Below are positions 17,140 through 26,952 of a DNA stretch of 44,545 nt, piece by piece. Every line of letters starts with the position of its first letter. Within the stretch, counting starts at the first letter, position 1. Origin of the DNA: Terrimonas sp. (GTDB taxonomy: Bacteria > Bacteroidota > Bacteroidia > Chitinophagales > Chitinophagaceae); assembly GCF_003075435.1 (NCBI RefSeq), contig NZ_QCZJ01000037.1, positions 1 to 44,545 on the forward strand. The letters run 5' to 3'. Both the position numbers and the translations under genes were made by a program. Under the pieces are notes generated by a model. That model did not search any database. It was not told the DNA's origin and saw only the letters and a program-made list of their open reading frames with translations.

Positions 17140-19752
17140 TCACTCATCCATTTCCAATATAAGATTTGCTATCAATGCCGTCCAGCCGGTTTGATGAGAT
17201 GCGCCTAAGCCCTGCCCGGTATCACCATTAAAAAACTCATAAAACAGGTGATGATCTTTAAAATGTTTTTCCTGCCATTCAGGCTGATAATCTGCATGAT
17301 ACTGGTATTGCCCCTTTTCGTTTATTTCAAAAATTTTTAACAGCCTTTTGGTCAACTCATTGGCAATCTGCTTCAGATTCATTTTATTGCCTGACCTTGC
17401 CGGGAATTCATAAGTATATGAATCTCCGTAATATTCATAATATTTGCGTAACGCATTTATGATGATATAGTTTAACGGTAACCATATAGGGCCCCGCCAG
17501 TTTGAATTGCCTCCGAACATTGAGCTGGAACTCTCGCCAGGCTCATATTGAATACGGTAATCATGCCCCTGGTAACCAAAAACAAATGGATTGTGCTGGT
17601 AATATTTTGAAAGAGACCTTATACCATAATCAGATAAGAATTCATCTTCATCCAATAATCTTTTTAAGAGACTTTCCAGCCTGTCTCCTATCATTATCGC
17701 GAACAGGTATTTGTTGTCTTTATTCTTTGCCTCAATATCGGAAATAACACGGGTAAGATCAGGGCGGGTAAGCTTTATTACCTGCAGCCTTGTATTAAAC
17801 TCTCTTAACTGATCAAACATGCTGCTATGCATTATTTCAACTGCGAGCAAAGGAATAATACCCACCAGCGAACGTACTTTCATCCGCTGGCTTGTACCAT
17901 TCTCAAACTGTATGGCATCGTAGTAAAATTTATCTTCTTCATCCCACAACGATATATCTTTCTTGCCTATGTGATGCATTGCCCAGCCGATGTTGAGAAA
18001 ATGCCTGAAAAATTTTGCGGATGATTCTTCATATGCTTTGTTGTGCTGCGCCAGCTCAAGCGAAATGCGCAGCATATTGATGGCATACATTGCCATCCAG
18101 CTTGTGGCATCTGCCTGTTGTAATTTTTTTATACCTGCAGGCATATGGTTCCTGTCAAACACACCTATATTATCCAGTCCAAGAAACCCCCCTTCAAAAA
18201 TATCTATGCCATTGGCGTCTTTCTGGTTTACCCACCATGTAAAATTCATCAGCAGCTTCTGAAATGATCTTTCCAGGAAATCCCAATCAGGGACGCCTGT
18301 TTTCTTTTTGTCTGCCTCATACACATACCACACGCTCCATGCATGTACAGGAGGATTAACATCGCTGAAGTTCCATTCGTACGCCGGTATCTGTCCGTTG
18401 GGATGCATATAGTATTCACGCAGCACAAGCAGTAATTGCTGCTTGGCAAAATAGGGGTCTATATGTATAAAGCTTGCTGCATGAAAAGCAAGATCCCATG
18501 CCGCGAACCAGGGATACTCCCATTTATCGGGCATGGAAATAATATTACGGCAGGTAAGATGCTGCCAGTCGTAATTTCTTTTATAGTGCCGGTGCGGTGC
18601 GGTTTCATTCGGTTCACCAAATATCCATTTATATACGTCGAGATAGTAAAATTGTTTTGTCCACAGCAAACCGCTTACAGCACCGCGCAACAATTTATGC
18701 TGGCTTTTTGAAAGCTTTTTAGAAGAAGCCAGTTGATCATAGTATTCATTGGTATCTTTAATACGCTTAGCAATGACCTCTTCAAAATCGTTCCACGGAT
18801 TGTCGAGCATGGCAGCGCTTAACCTTACCCTGAATGTTCTTGACTTACCCGGTGCAATATCTGCCTTAAGCCATACCGCGGCTTTTGTTCCTTCCCTGGC
18901 GGGATTGACCGTAGGGTGATTATTAACGATATAATCGTTGATGCCATCTTTTACATAAAGCACATCATTTGTGCGGTGATACATCCGTTCGTTGTTTGTT
19001 TCATTTTCACAAAACAACTGTTCGCCGCCCTCGTGGTAAAAATAGAAATTGCCATTGCGGCTGGATGTTGTTTTTATACATTTATCTGTTACTGATGTTA
19101 TAGCAGGTTTGCTGAAACGGATATTATGTTTCCAGAAATTGCGAAACCAGATATGCGGTAATACATGAATTGTTGCCTTTTCAGGTCCGCGGTTAAATAC
19201 GGTTATTTTCATCAGTATATCCGATACGCCTGCTTTGGCGTATTCAATATAACAATCAAAATAACGGTTGTCGTTAAAAATACCGGTATCCAGTAGTTCA
19301 AATTCCGGCGATAACCTGTCGCGCTGATTTTGCTGTATAAGCTGCATATATGGAAATGCATGCTGGGGATATTTGTAGAGAAACCTGCAATATGAATGTG
19401 TGGGAGATGAGTCGAGATGAAAATAGAGTTCTTTTACATCTTCTCCATGATTGCCCTCATTATTGGTAAGCCCGAAAAGGCGCTCTTTAAGAATGGGGTC
19501 TTTGCCATTCCAGAATGCAGGAGCAATGCACAAAACCTGGTCGCTGTCGCAAAATCCGGCAATGGCATCTTCGCCCCAACGGTAGGCATAACTGCGGGCA
19601 AGATCATGGTTTACAAACCCCCAGGTATTCCCTTCGGGGCTGTAATCTTCTCTTACCGTTGCCCATTGGCGTTCAGAAATATACGGTCCCCATTTTTTCC
19701 AGTTGTGGTTCTTTTGGGAGCGGATCAGACGCTCATTTTCATTCAAATCCAT
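17140..19752 (-). CDS. GH63/MGH1-like glycoside hydrolase
   Basis: The 870-residue protein matches the bacterial glucosidase / MGH1-like family related to glycoside hydrolase family 63. The start (NENERLIRSQKNHNWKKWGPYISERQW) and the phrase WGFVNHDLARSYAYRWGEDAIAGF near 47-70 are typical. The (alpha/alpha)6 barrel follows, with WAAWDLAFH-like WFAAWDLAFHA near 424, IFEGGFLGLDNIGVFDR near 520-536, and GGNSNWRGPIWLPLNYI near 758-774. There is no signal peptide, so it is cytoplasmic. Family members hydrolyse glucosides or mannosylglycerate-type compounds; the substrate here is not determined. A secreted GH16 glucanase gene follows upstream on the same strand, suggesting glucan use. Confidence 0.85.
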   Translation of the reverse strand: MDLNENERLIRSQKNHNWKKWGPYISERQWATVREDYSPEGNTWGFVNHDLARSYAYRWGEDAIAGFCDSDQVLCIAPAFWNGKDPILKERLFGLTNNEGNHGEDVKELYFHLDSSPTHSYCRFLYKYPQHAFPYMQLIQQNQRDRLSPEFELLDTGIFNDNRYFDCYIEYAKAGVSDILMKITVFNRGPEKATIHVLPHIWFRNFWKHNIRFSKPAITSVTDKCIKTTSSRNGNFYFYHEGGEQLFCENETNNERMYHRTNDVLYVKDGINDYIVNNHPTVNPAREGTKAAVWLKADIAPGKSRTFRVRLSAAMLDNPWNDFEEVIAKRIKDTNEYYDQLASSKKLSKSQHKLLRGAVSGLLWTKQFYYLDVYKWIFGEPNETAPHRHYKRNYDWQHLTCRNIISMPDKWEYPWFAAWDLAFHAASFIHIDPYFAKQQLLLVLREYYMHPNGQIPAYEWNFSDVNPPVHAWSVWYVYEADKKKTGVPDWDFLERSFQKLLMNFTWWVNQKDANGIDIFEGGFLGLDNIGVFDRNHMPAGIKKLQQADATSWMAMYAINMLRISLELAQHNKAYEESSAKFFRHFLNIGWAMHHIGKKDISLWDEEDKFYYDAIQFENGTSQRMKVRSLVGIIPLLAVEIMHSSMFDQLREFNTRLQVIKLTRPDLTRVISDIEAKNKDNKYLFAIMIGDRLESLLKRLLDEDEFLSDYGIRSLSKYYQHNPFVFGYQGHDYRIQYEPGESSSSMFGGNSNWRGPIWLPLNYIIINALRKYYEYYGDSYTYEFPARSGNKMNLKQIANELTKRLLKIFEINEKGQYQYHADYQPEWQEKHFKDHHLFYEFFNGDTGQGLGASHQTGWTALIANLILEMDE

Positions 19753-19901
19753 AGCAGCTTGTTAAGTAAACAACAGCATATGGGCGCAACCGTATAGTTA
19801 AATATACAATCTTAATATTTTTTTTACCAGGAAGATTTTGAAAAAGATAGAATAATCCTATTGACAACTTAAAGAGGCAACGTTGATATAGCGCGAAGCT
19901 A

Positions 19902-20729
19902 TTATTCCTGCTGCCAAACCCTTACCCAATCCACCTCCATTCTTTTGGGAAAAGCGGTTTGTGATGGGTCTCCGCCATTTTGCCCGCCAATAGCAAGATT
20001 CAGCAGCATATAGTGAGGTTGTTTAAAGGGGTTAAAGCCGCTGCCATCTTTATTCACTAATTTTTCAACCGCTACCTTATTCAATAAAGAATCGTCAACA
20101 TATAGGGCAACATACTCCTCTGTCCAGTCCATGCGCCAGGTATGAAACTGAGCCGCCCATGCTTTGCCACCTAATTGCTGCACACCGGTTTTGGTAGTAT
20201 ACCACTCATTGCTGTTGTTTACACCATGGCAAAGAATATTAGCCAAAAGGGTATCCCGGTAAAATTCCATAATATCAATTTCGCCGTTTGCAGGCCAATG
20301 TTTTTCTACGCCCAGCGTCCACCATGCGGGCCAAACACCTGCGTCAATATCAATACGGGCACGCAATTCAAATTTGCCGTATTGCCATTGATGCTTACCT
20401 GCTGTTATCATACAGGCTGAAGTGTATCCAATAATCTTTCTCCTAGTGCGCCAGTCAGCACGGTCTGGCTTATATAAAGGGTTGGGCTTTTTTTCTTTCC
20501 TTGCCTCAATAATTAATAAACCATTTTTGCAAAACGCGTTTTCCGGTTGATACCATTGGTGCTCTTCATTACGCACAAAACCTTTCTCATAATTCCATTT
20601 GGAAGAATCCGGTACGCCATCCTTATTGAATTCATCACTCCAAACAAGTTTGTATGTATGCTGGGCATGGAGAATAGTATTACAAGTAAGTAAACATAGT
20701 ACTACTGTCGTTTTTTTAAAGAAATCCAT
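19902..20729 (-). CDS. secreted GH16 beta-glucanase (laminarinase-like)
   Basis: The 275-residue protein has a signal peptide (1-22, cut near LHA-Q) and one glycoside hydrolase family 16 domain. The catalytic motif E-I-D-I-M-E occupies residues 150-155, with nucleophile E150, helper D152 and acid/base E155. Flanking family features are YGKFELRARIDIDAGVWPAWWTLG near 116-139 and FHTWRMDWTEEYVALYVDD near 195-213. Enzymes with this short architecture usually cut beta-1,3- or beta-1,3/1,4-glucans. The gene lies on the same strand as the MGH1-like glucosidase, 149 bases upstream of it. The start is only 86 bases from the 5' end of the group II intron, which may have changed its promoter region. Confidence 0.93.
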   Translation of the reverse strand: MDFFKKTTVVLCLLTCNTILHAQHTYKLVWSDEFNKDGVPDSSKWNYEKGFVRNEEHQWYQPENAFCKNGLLIIEARKEKKPNPLYKPDRADWRTRRKIIGYTSACMITAGKHQWQYGKFELRARIDIDAGVWPAWWTLGVEKHWPANGEIDIMEFYRDTLLANILCHGVNNSNEWYTTKTGVQQLGGKAWAAQFHTWRMDWTEEYVALYVDDSLLNKVAVEKLVNKDGSGFNPFKQPHYMLLNLAIGGQNGGDPSQTAFPKRMEVDWVRVWQQE

Positions 20730-21397
20730 AGTAAAACGTTTATGATTTATTTTTCAATGATACGGCATTTGTTTGAAATGTTGCCCGGAGCGATGCAGAT
20801 GAACGGAGCGTCGTTGTGTCCTGAAAAGTTGTTGATTAGATGATAGAGTTCTTTTTTTTAAGAATGGCCTATCGGTAGGGTTGTCAGACAAACCTATCAA
20901 ACCGGGTCAAGGTGCTGTGTTTTAACAGGCATGGTATTGAACGTTGACTGCAGGTAGGTGTAAATGAGTTGAACGCAAGTGAACCTTCGATGAGGTATCG
21001 AAAAGTTTATAGACTACGCCGAAAACAATCCTCCGACGCAGATTGTGATAAGTGCAGCGGGAGTAATCTGATACTGGCTGCATGGTGTACGGTATAGAGA
21101 AGGCAAGACATTTGCACAAGGCTAATCAATGGAACAGGAGAACCTGCTACAAGCCAGGCAACCCAAATAGGTAAAGACGCCGTAGAACCCAAAGAGTTGA
21201 AAGCGTACGAAAAGGAAGCGGGTGAAAAAGCCCAAGCAGCGCAAACTGTGAGGCAGAAAGTAACCGAGGAGCGGTAGCAGGGGCGGACAAGCTCGTAGTA
21301 GTGATGACATCTTGTGAAAGCAAGAAAGAGCGAAGGAGCTTGACCAGTCCGGTGAATCAATTAAACCAACCTTTTAAAAAGGGAAAGAATTTAAACG

Positions 21398-22651
21398 ATG
21401 CAACCAACAGTAAAGAAAGAAGATGGCAGACACCCAATCAGCTTTGAGCAGATTGCACAAGCCTGTGACAAGGTAAGGAAGAATCAGGGAGCAGCAGGGA
21501 TAGACGGCATGACATGGGAAGACCTTGATAAAAACAGAGCCCCCTTGTTATACAAGTTGTGGAACAGGATGACAAGTGGTAGTTATTTTCCTGTAGCAAC
21601 TCTGGAAATAGAAATACCAAAAGCAGGTGGAGGGAAAAGAAAATTGGGTGTGCCAACGCTATTGGACAGAATAGCGCAGCAAGTAGTAGTTGAAGTGATA
21701 GAAGAAGAAACGGAAAAACAGTTTCATCCTGATTCGTATGGCTATCGCCCAAATCGAAGTGCCCATGATGCCATAGCAAAATGCAGGCAAAGAGGTGGAA
21801 GATATGAATGGGTGATAGACCCTGACATTAAAGGCTTTTTCGATAACATTAATCATGAACTGCTGATGAAGGCAGTGGAAAGGTTTACCTCTGAGAAATG
21901 GATACTGATGTATGTGCGCAGATGGTTAAAAGCCCCCATTCAAAAAGCAGAAGGGAACATAGAACAAAGGACAAAAGGCACACCACAAGGAGGTGTCATC
22001 AGTCCTGTACTGGCTAATATGTTTCTGCACTTTGCCATTGACAAATGGATGGAAAAGAATTATTCCTCCATCCCCTTAGAACGCTATGCTGATGATGTGA
22101 TTGTGCACTGTGCAAGTTTGGTGCAAGCACAGTGGATATTAAAACAAATCACAGAAAGACTGAACGAGTGCGGACTGGAATTGAATAATAAGAAAACAAG
22201 GATAGTAAAATGTCAAAAATGGGGAAGTAATGAAAAGTACCCCAATAAAAGTTTTGACTTCTTAGGATACCAGTTCAAACCACGCAAAGCAAGAAACAAA
22301 GAGGGTAATATGATAGGTGTGTTTTCTCCGGCAATTAGCCCCAAAGCAGTTGTGAGAATAAGAGGGTGGATCAGAGAAAGCAAAGTGTTCAAGCAAACCA
22401 ATCAAACATTAATGGAAATGGGAAAGAAGATTGAAAAGCAAACGAGAGGATGGATCAACTACTACGGAAAGTTTAGATCATCGGAACTAAGCAAGTTGTT
22501 TGATCCGATGAATAAACAAATAGAGAAATGGTATGCCAAAAAGCATAAACAAAACGCCATTGAAAGCAAGAAGCGGATAAAGCAAATTGCAACGACACAT
22601 AGCTACTTGTTTGTGCATTGGTATAGAGGATTTACTTACTTTCAAAACTGA
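21398..22651 (+). CDS. ltrA: group II intron reverse transcriptase/maturase
   Basis: The 417-residue intron-encoded protein carries a reverse transcriptase domain (about 30-300) with the fingers/palm blocks: NQGAAGIDGMTW near 29-40, FHPDSYGYRPNRSAHDAI near 108-125, DPDIKGFFDNINHELL near 140-155, KGTPQGGVISPVLAN near 191-205, and the catalytic Y230-A-D-D233. The maturase (group II intron) domain follows, with WINYYGKF near 352-359. The protein stops after this domain, so it lacks the HNH endonuclease found in LtrA; such proteins serve introns that use nicked or single-stranded DNA at replication forks. It promotes splicing and reverse transcription of its own intron. The frame is intact. Confidence 0.95.
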   Translation: MQPTVKKEDGRHPISFEQIAQACDKVRKNQGAAGIDGMTWEDLDKNRAPLLYKLWNRMTSGSYFPVATLEIEIPKAGGGKRKLGVPTLLDRIAQQVVVEVIEEETEKQFHPDSYGYRPNRSAHDAIAKCRQRGGRYEWVIDPDIKGFFDNINHELLMKAVERFTSEKWILMYVRRWLKAPIQKAEGNIEQRTKGTPQGGVISPVLANMFLHFAIDKWMEKNYSSIPLERYADDVIVHCASLVQAQWILKQITERLNECGLELNNKKTRIVKCQKWGSNEKYPNKSFDFLGYQFKPRKARNKEGNMIGVFSPAISPKAVVRIRGWIRESKVFKQTNQTLMEMGKKIEKQTRGWINYYGKFRSSELSKLFDPMNKQIEKWYAKKHKQNAIESKKRIKQIATTHSYLFVHWYRGFTYFQN

Positions 22652-22663
22652 AAAGACTGGGAA

Positions 22664-22697
22664 GAGCCGTATGACGGGAGACTGTCACGTACGGTTC
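22664..22697 (+). ncRNA. group II intron domain V
   Basis: A canonical 34-base domain V: outer stem GAGCCGTA with TACGGTTC, inner stem TGACGG with CTGTCA, GAGA tetraloop, and the two-base CG bulge on the 3' side. The AGC catalytic triad occupies 22665-22667. This is the catalytic core of the ribozyme and identifies the element independently of the protein. Confidence 0.95.
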
Positions 22698-22838
22698 TGT
22701 GAGAGGGTGTGGATGAAATGCCGTGCCCTACTCGGCCCAATATAGCCTGATCAGGGGTGTAGGCCGGTTTCAAAAAAATACTCAAAATACAAAACGTATT
22801 CATGAAAATTAACTATGTGCCAACTTAAGTTTACGCCT

Positions 22839-22846
22839 TATCTTTG
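22839..22846 (+). promoter_or_regulatory. promoter box of mfd
   Basis: TATCTTTG at 22839-22846 is an exact TAnnTTTG box. GTG at 22817-22819, 19 bases upstream, stands where TTG is expected. The box is about 100 bases downstream of the intron, so the mfd core promoter seems undamaged. Confidence 0.5.
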
Positions 22847-22895
22847 CAGCGCTTTACCTGAGCCTGTTGCATAAAACAGGCAGGATTAATACACG

Positions 22896-25800
22896 ATGAA
22901 TTTGAATGTGCTGCTGGACGAGTATTTGAAAGATACCCGCATTTTTCAGATTGCGGGCAGGCTCGTATTGTCTAAACCCCAACAACTTTATTTAAAAAAC
23001 CTGCACGGAAGCGCTTCGCAGTTTGTTTTTGCCAGCGTGTTCAGGCATGATCTCGCTTCCCAGGTAAATCATTTGATTGTTTTGAATGATGCGGAAGAAG
23101 CCGCGTATTTTCATAATTCGCTGGAAAACCTTACCAGCGCGCTGAATGTTTTTTATTTTCCTGCCTCATTTAAAAACCGTAAGAACTACCGGCAGCTTAA
23201 TGCTTCGCATGTAATGCTTCGCACGGAAATGCTCACCCGCTTTTCTACCGCAAGGGGTAACAGGGTTGGCGCCATTGTTACATATCCTGAAGCATTGTTT
23301 GAAAAAGTGGTATTGCCCAAAACGTTGTCAGGTAATATTATCCGTATTAAAGCAGGCGATACCATTAATGTTACTGAACTGCTTTCGCAGTTTGTGGATT
23401 ATGGTTTTGAAAGGACGGATTTTGTATATGAACCCGGGCAGTTTGCCTTACGGGGAGGGATACTCGATATTTATTCTTTCGGCAATGAAAAGCCCTATCG
23501 TATTGAATTGTTTGGTAATGATGTGGATTCCATTCGCATATTTGATCCGGAAACACAGTTGAGCGAAAGAAAATTGTTGCAGGTAACTATTATTCCCAAT
23601 GTTGAAACGCAGTTTGAAACCGGTGAAAAAGTCTCGCTGCCGGAATTTCTCCCGGAAAATACCGCAGTATGGATACAGGATTGGGATGTAGTGAAAGAAA
23701 AGTTGCATGTGCAGGAAGAAGATCTTGAAATATTTTTTCGTGTACAGGAAACAAGTAAGCCGCGAACTACGGCTAATGATGAAGGGGAAGATAATCTTGA
23801 AAAGAAAGATGTAAGCGCAGATGATTTTGTGCATGCAGCCATTATTGAAGAACAACTGCGCGGCAGACATGTTGTAGAGTTTGGGCACACACCACATTTT
23901 GGCGGAATAGAAATCGGGTTTGATACAAAAGAGCAACCTTCCTTCAACCGCCAGTTCGATATGCTGATAAAAGATTTGAAGAGTTGGGAGCTGAAGAAAT
24001 ACAGCATATACCTTTTTGCGGAAAATCCCCGCCAGCTTGAGCGCCTGCACAGCATATTTGCTGATCTGAAAGCAGAGATACCATTTACGCCTGTTCCGGT
24101 TTCTGTTAATGCAGGGTTTATTGATAATGATCTGAAAATTGTGTGTTACACTGACCACCAGATTTTTCAGCGCTATCATAAATACAAGGTAAAGCAGGCC
24201 TATAATAAAAATAAAGCGCTTACCTTAAGAGCGTTGCGTGAATTGCAGCCGGGCGATTATGTTACACATATTGATCATGGGGTAGGTATATACAGTGGCC
24301 TGCAAAAAATTGAAGTGAATGGTAAGCTGCAGGAAGCTGTCAGAATTATTTACAAGGATACGGATATACTCTATGTAAATATCAACTCGCTACATAAAAT
24401 AGCTAAGTATACAGGTAAAGAAGGCACAACACCTAAAATAAACAAGCTCGGCAGTGATGTTTGGCAAAAGCTGAAAGAGAAAACGAAGGCGAAGGTTAAG
24501 GAAATTGCCTTCGATCTTATAAAATTATATGCGCAGCGAAAAGCGCAGGAAGGATTTTCTTTCAGCCCGGATAATTATATGCAAACAGAGCTGGAAGCAT
24601 CTTTTATTTATGAGGATACACCAGACCAGAGCAAGGCCTCTGCAGATGTGAAAAAAGATATGCAAACGCCAAGCCCCATGGACAGGCTGGTATGCGGAGA
24701 TGTGGGGTTTGGCAAAACAGAAATAGCGGTACGTGCGGCTTTTAAGGCTTGCTGCGATAATAAGCAGGCTGCTATACTTGTGCCCACCACTATTCTTGCA
24801 TTTCAACACTATAAAACATTCAAAGAAAGGCTGAAAGATTTTCCGGTAACGGTAGATTATGTAAACCGCTTTAAATCATCCAAAGAAAAAAAAGAAACAT
24901 TACAGCTATTACAGGAAGGGAAAATTGATATTATTGTCGGCACACATGCTTTGGTTGGTAAAGAAGTGAAGTTTAAAGACCTGGGTTTACTGATTGTTGA
25001 CGAAGAACAAAAATTTGGCGTGGGGCATAAAGAAAAGATCAAAACGCTTAAAACAAATGTTGACTGTCTTACACTAACGGCAACGCCTATCCCAAGAACA
25101 TTGCAGTTCAGCTTAATGGGTGCAAGAGATTTGAGCATTATGAATACCCCCCCGCCTAACCGGCAGCCAATACAAACAGAAGTGCAGGTGTTTAATGAAG
25201 ACTTTATCCGCGATGCCATTTATTACGAAACAGAGCGTGGCGGGCAGGTTTTCTTTATACACAACCGTGTAGTGGGCTTAAATGAAATGGCGGTGCATAT
25301 ACAGGGGCTTTGCCCCGATTTGAGTATTGGTATTGCCCACGGGCAGTTGGAAGGCCATATACTGGAAGAAAGGATACTTGATTTTATTGACCGCAAATAT
25401 GATGTACTGATCTGTACCAATATAGTGGAGAGTGGTGTTGATATCCCGAATGTAAATACCATTATAGTAAATAATGCACACCAGTTTGGTTTGAGCGATC
25501 TGCACCAGTTGCGTGGACGGGTGGGAAGAAGTAATAAGAAAGCGTTTTGTTACCTGCTTGCTCCGCCGATGAGTACGTTGCCCGCAGATTCCCGCAAGCG
25601 CCTGCAAACCCTTGAGCAGCATAGTGAGCTTGGCAGCGGTTTCCAGATAGCGATGCGTGACCTTGATATACGCGGCGCCGGAAATTTACTGGGTGGTGAG
25701 CAAAGTGGCTTTATGGCGGAGATAGGTTTTGAGATGTACCAGAAAATCCTTGATGAAGCCATAAGGGAGCTGAAGCGAACCTCTTTCCGTGAAGTGTTTA

Positions 25801-26309
25801 AAGAAGAAATCCAGCAGCAGGAAGATTATGTGCAGGATTGTACTATTGATACAGACCTTGAAATACTGATACCGGATAGTTATGTGGAAAGCATCAACGA
25901 AAGGTTATCGTTATATACCCGGCTTGATAATTCGGAAGGTGAAGAAGAACTACAGCAGTTTCATACCGAAATAATTGACCGCTTTGGACCAATGCCGCCG
26001 CAGGTAGAAGATTTATTTACCACGGTGCGTTGCCGTAAAATGGCGGTAGATATGGGCTTTGAGAAAATGGTGCTGAAAGAAAATACACTGCGCTGTTACT
26101 TTGTAAACAACCCCGACTCTCCTTATTTTGAATCAGGCACGTTTAACAAAATGCTCCAGTTTGTACAAACGCAAACCAACAAGGCGAGGCTGAAGCAAAC
26201 CGGCAGGAACTTTTTGCTGATACATGAAGATGTAGAAAGTATGGAGCATTTATATAATTTCCTCTTTAAAATGCACAGGTACATAAAAGAAACTGTGACG
26301 GTTGTATAG
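22896..26309 (+). CDS. mfd: transcription-repair coupling factor Mfd
   Basis: The 1137-residue DNA translocase removes RNA polymerase stalled at lesions and recruits the UvrABC repair system. The order is as in E. coli Mfd (1148 residues): UvrB-like N-terminal region (about 1-330), the RNA polymerase interaction domain near 440-500 (PGDYVTHIDHGVGIYSGL), the superfamily 2 helicase with Walker A G601-D-V-G-F-G-K-T608 and Walker B D702-E-E-Q705, and TATPIPRTL. Then come the TRG-type translocation region (QLRGRVGRSNKKAFCYLL, RDLDIRGAGNLLGGEQSGF) and a C-terminal TRCF domain that masks UvrA binding. It is a single gene divergent from the GH16 gene, with the group II intron between them. Confidence 0.97.
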   Translation: MNLNVLLDEYLKDTRIFQIAGRLVLSKPQQLYLKNLHGSASQFVFASVFRHDLASQVNHLIVLNDAEEAAYFHNSLENLTSALNVFYFPASFKNRKNYRQLNASHVMLRTEMLTRFSTARGNRVGAIVTYPEALFEKVVLPKTLSGNIIRIKAGDTINVTELLSQFVDYGFERTDFVYEPGQFALRGGILDIYSFGNEKPYRIELFGNDVDSIRIFDPETQLSERKLLQVTIIPNVETQFETGEKVSLPEFLPENTAVWIQDWDVVKEKLHVQEEDLEIFFRVQETSKPRTTANDEGEDNLEKKDVSADDFVHAAIIEEQLRGRHVVEFGHTPHFGGIEIGFDTKEQPSFNRQFDMLIKDLKSWELKKYSIYLFAENPRQLERLHSIFADLKAEIPFTPVPVSVNAGFIDNDLKIVCYTDHQIFQRYHKYKVKQAYNKNKALTLRALRELQPGDYVTHIDHGVGIYSGLQKIEVNGKLQEAVRIIYKDTDILYVNINSLHKIAKYTGKEGTTPKINKLGSDVWQKLKEKTKAKVKEIAFDLIKLYAQRKAQEGFSFSPDNYMQTELEASFIYEDTPDQSKASADVKKDMQTPSPMDRLVCGDVGFGKTEIAVRAAFKACCDNKQAAILVPTTILAFQHYKTFKERLKDFPVTVDYVNRFKSSKEKKETLQLLQEGKIDIIVGTHALVGKEVKFKDLGLLIVDEEQKFGVGHKEKIKTLKTNVDCLTLTATPIPRTLQFSLMGARDLSIMNTPPPNRQPIQTEVQVFNEDFIRDAIYYETERGGQVFFIHNRVVGLNEMAVHIQGLCPDLSIGIAHGQLEGHILEERILDFIDRKYDVLICTNIVESGVDIPNVNTIIVNNAHQFGLSDLHQLRGRVGRSNKKAFCYLLAPPMSTLPADSRKRLQTLEQHSELGSGFQIAMRDLDIRGAGNLLGGEQSGFMAEIGFEMYQKILDEAIRELKRTSFREVFKEEIQQQEDYVQDCTIDTDLEILIPDSYVESINERLSLYTRLDNSEGEEELQQFHTEIIDRFGPMPPQVEDLFTTVRCRKMAVDMGFEKMVLKENTLRCYFVNNPDSPYFESGTFNKMLQFVQTQTNKARLKQTGRNFLLIHEDVESMEHLYNFLFKMHRYIKETVTVV

Positions 26310-26466
26310 CCGCTTATTTGGACCTGGTGATAAAAGATCAGGGGTTTCTCTGAATATATGATACAGATTACAGTAGACAATATGACTATACGAAAGGTTT
26401 GAAGTATTTCCCGATTATGAAATCTGTACTATTTGGTTTATATTTCAGTATAAAACCAACTACATT

Positions 26467-26829
26467 ATGGATCAGCAAAGCGAATTCCTCGGCACAGAGG
26501 AACAACCTGTAATACCGCCAAACAGCGATGAGAAAACGCTGGCGATACTTTCACATGTTCTCACCTTTGTTGCACCTATCCTTGCACCATTAATAATATA
26601 TCTTATTAAAAAAGATGATTCCACTTTTGTTGCGGCACATGCTAAAGAGTCATTGAATTTCCAGATAACATTGGTGCTGATCATAATTGTATTAATGATT
26701 TCGGTTATCGGGTGGTTTTTACTTTGGCTTCCCGGTATAATTGCGTTGGTATTGGTAATAGTTGCTACAATAAAGGCAAGCGATGGAAAGTTATACCGTT
26801 ACCCGTTTACATTGAGGTTGATAAAATAA
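26467..26829 (+). CDS. DUF4870 family membrane protein
   Basis: The 120-residue protein has a short acidic N terminus, then the DUF4870 pattern DEKTLAILSHVLTFVAPILAPLIIYLIKKDDSTFVAAHAKESLNFQ in residues 22-67 and two further hydrophobic helices to about 105. It is a small inner-membrane protein of unknown function, common in Bacteroidota. Three to four membrane helices are likely. It stands alone, 157 bases after mfd. The 123 bases between it and the convergent surface-protein gene contain CACGGA and TCCGTG as distant inverted arms (about 26852-26894) but no clear terminator. Confidence 0.85.
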   Translation: MDQQSEFLGTEEQPVIPPNSDEKTLAILSHVLTFVAPILAPLIIYLIKKDDSTFVAAHAKESLNFQITLVLIIIVLMISVIGWFLLWLPGIIALVLVIVATIKASDGKLYRYPFTLRLIK

Positions 26830-26952
26830 TCATCTTTTTATAAAACAGCACACGGAATACGGGAATGGTGCTGATCAGCGCGGATCCTCCGTGAATATCT
26901 GTCGCATATGTTCCATTCTTTGCAGCAGCTCCTGAACAGACTTATAATATCT

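Larger units (their letters stand above)
20816..22741 (+). mobile_element. group II intron with reverse transcriptase ORF
   Basis: A complete-looking group II intron. The 5' end is placed at GTGTCCTG (20816), matching the GUGYG-type start, and the 3' end near CCCAAT (22741); both ends are uncertain by a few bases. About 580 bases of domain I-III RNA without a real gene (20816-21397) lead into the reverse transcriptase ORF in domain IV. Domain V (22664-22697) and domain VI follow. In domain VI, GAGAGGG pairs with CCCTACTC leaving A22730 as the bulged branch-point candidate. The intron stands in the intergenic region between the divergent GH16 and mfd genes, in the direction of mfd, and interrupts no gene. 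All required parts appear intact, so it may still be mobile. Confidence 0.9.

Noticed and set aside
20816-21397. Several short minus-strand frames in the first part of the intron
   Set aside because: This is the structured RNA of intron domains I-III; the frames result from base-paired RNA composition.
23448-24179. 243-codon open frame on the minus strand
   Set aside because: It is fully within mfd, whose frame is conserved over the whole region; the antisense product has no recognisable features.
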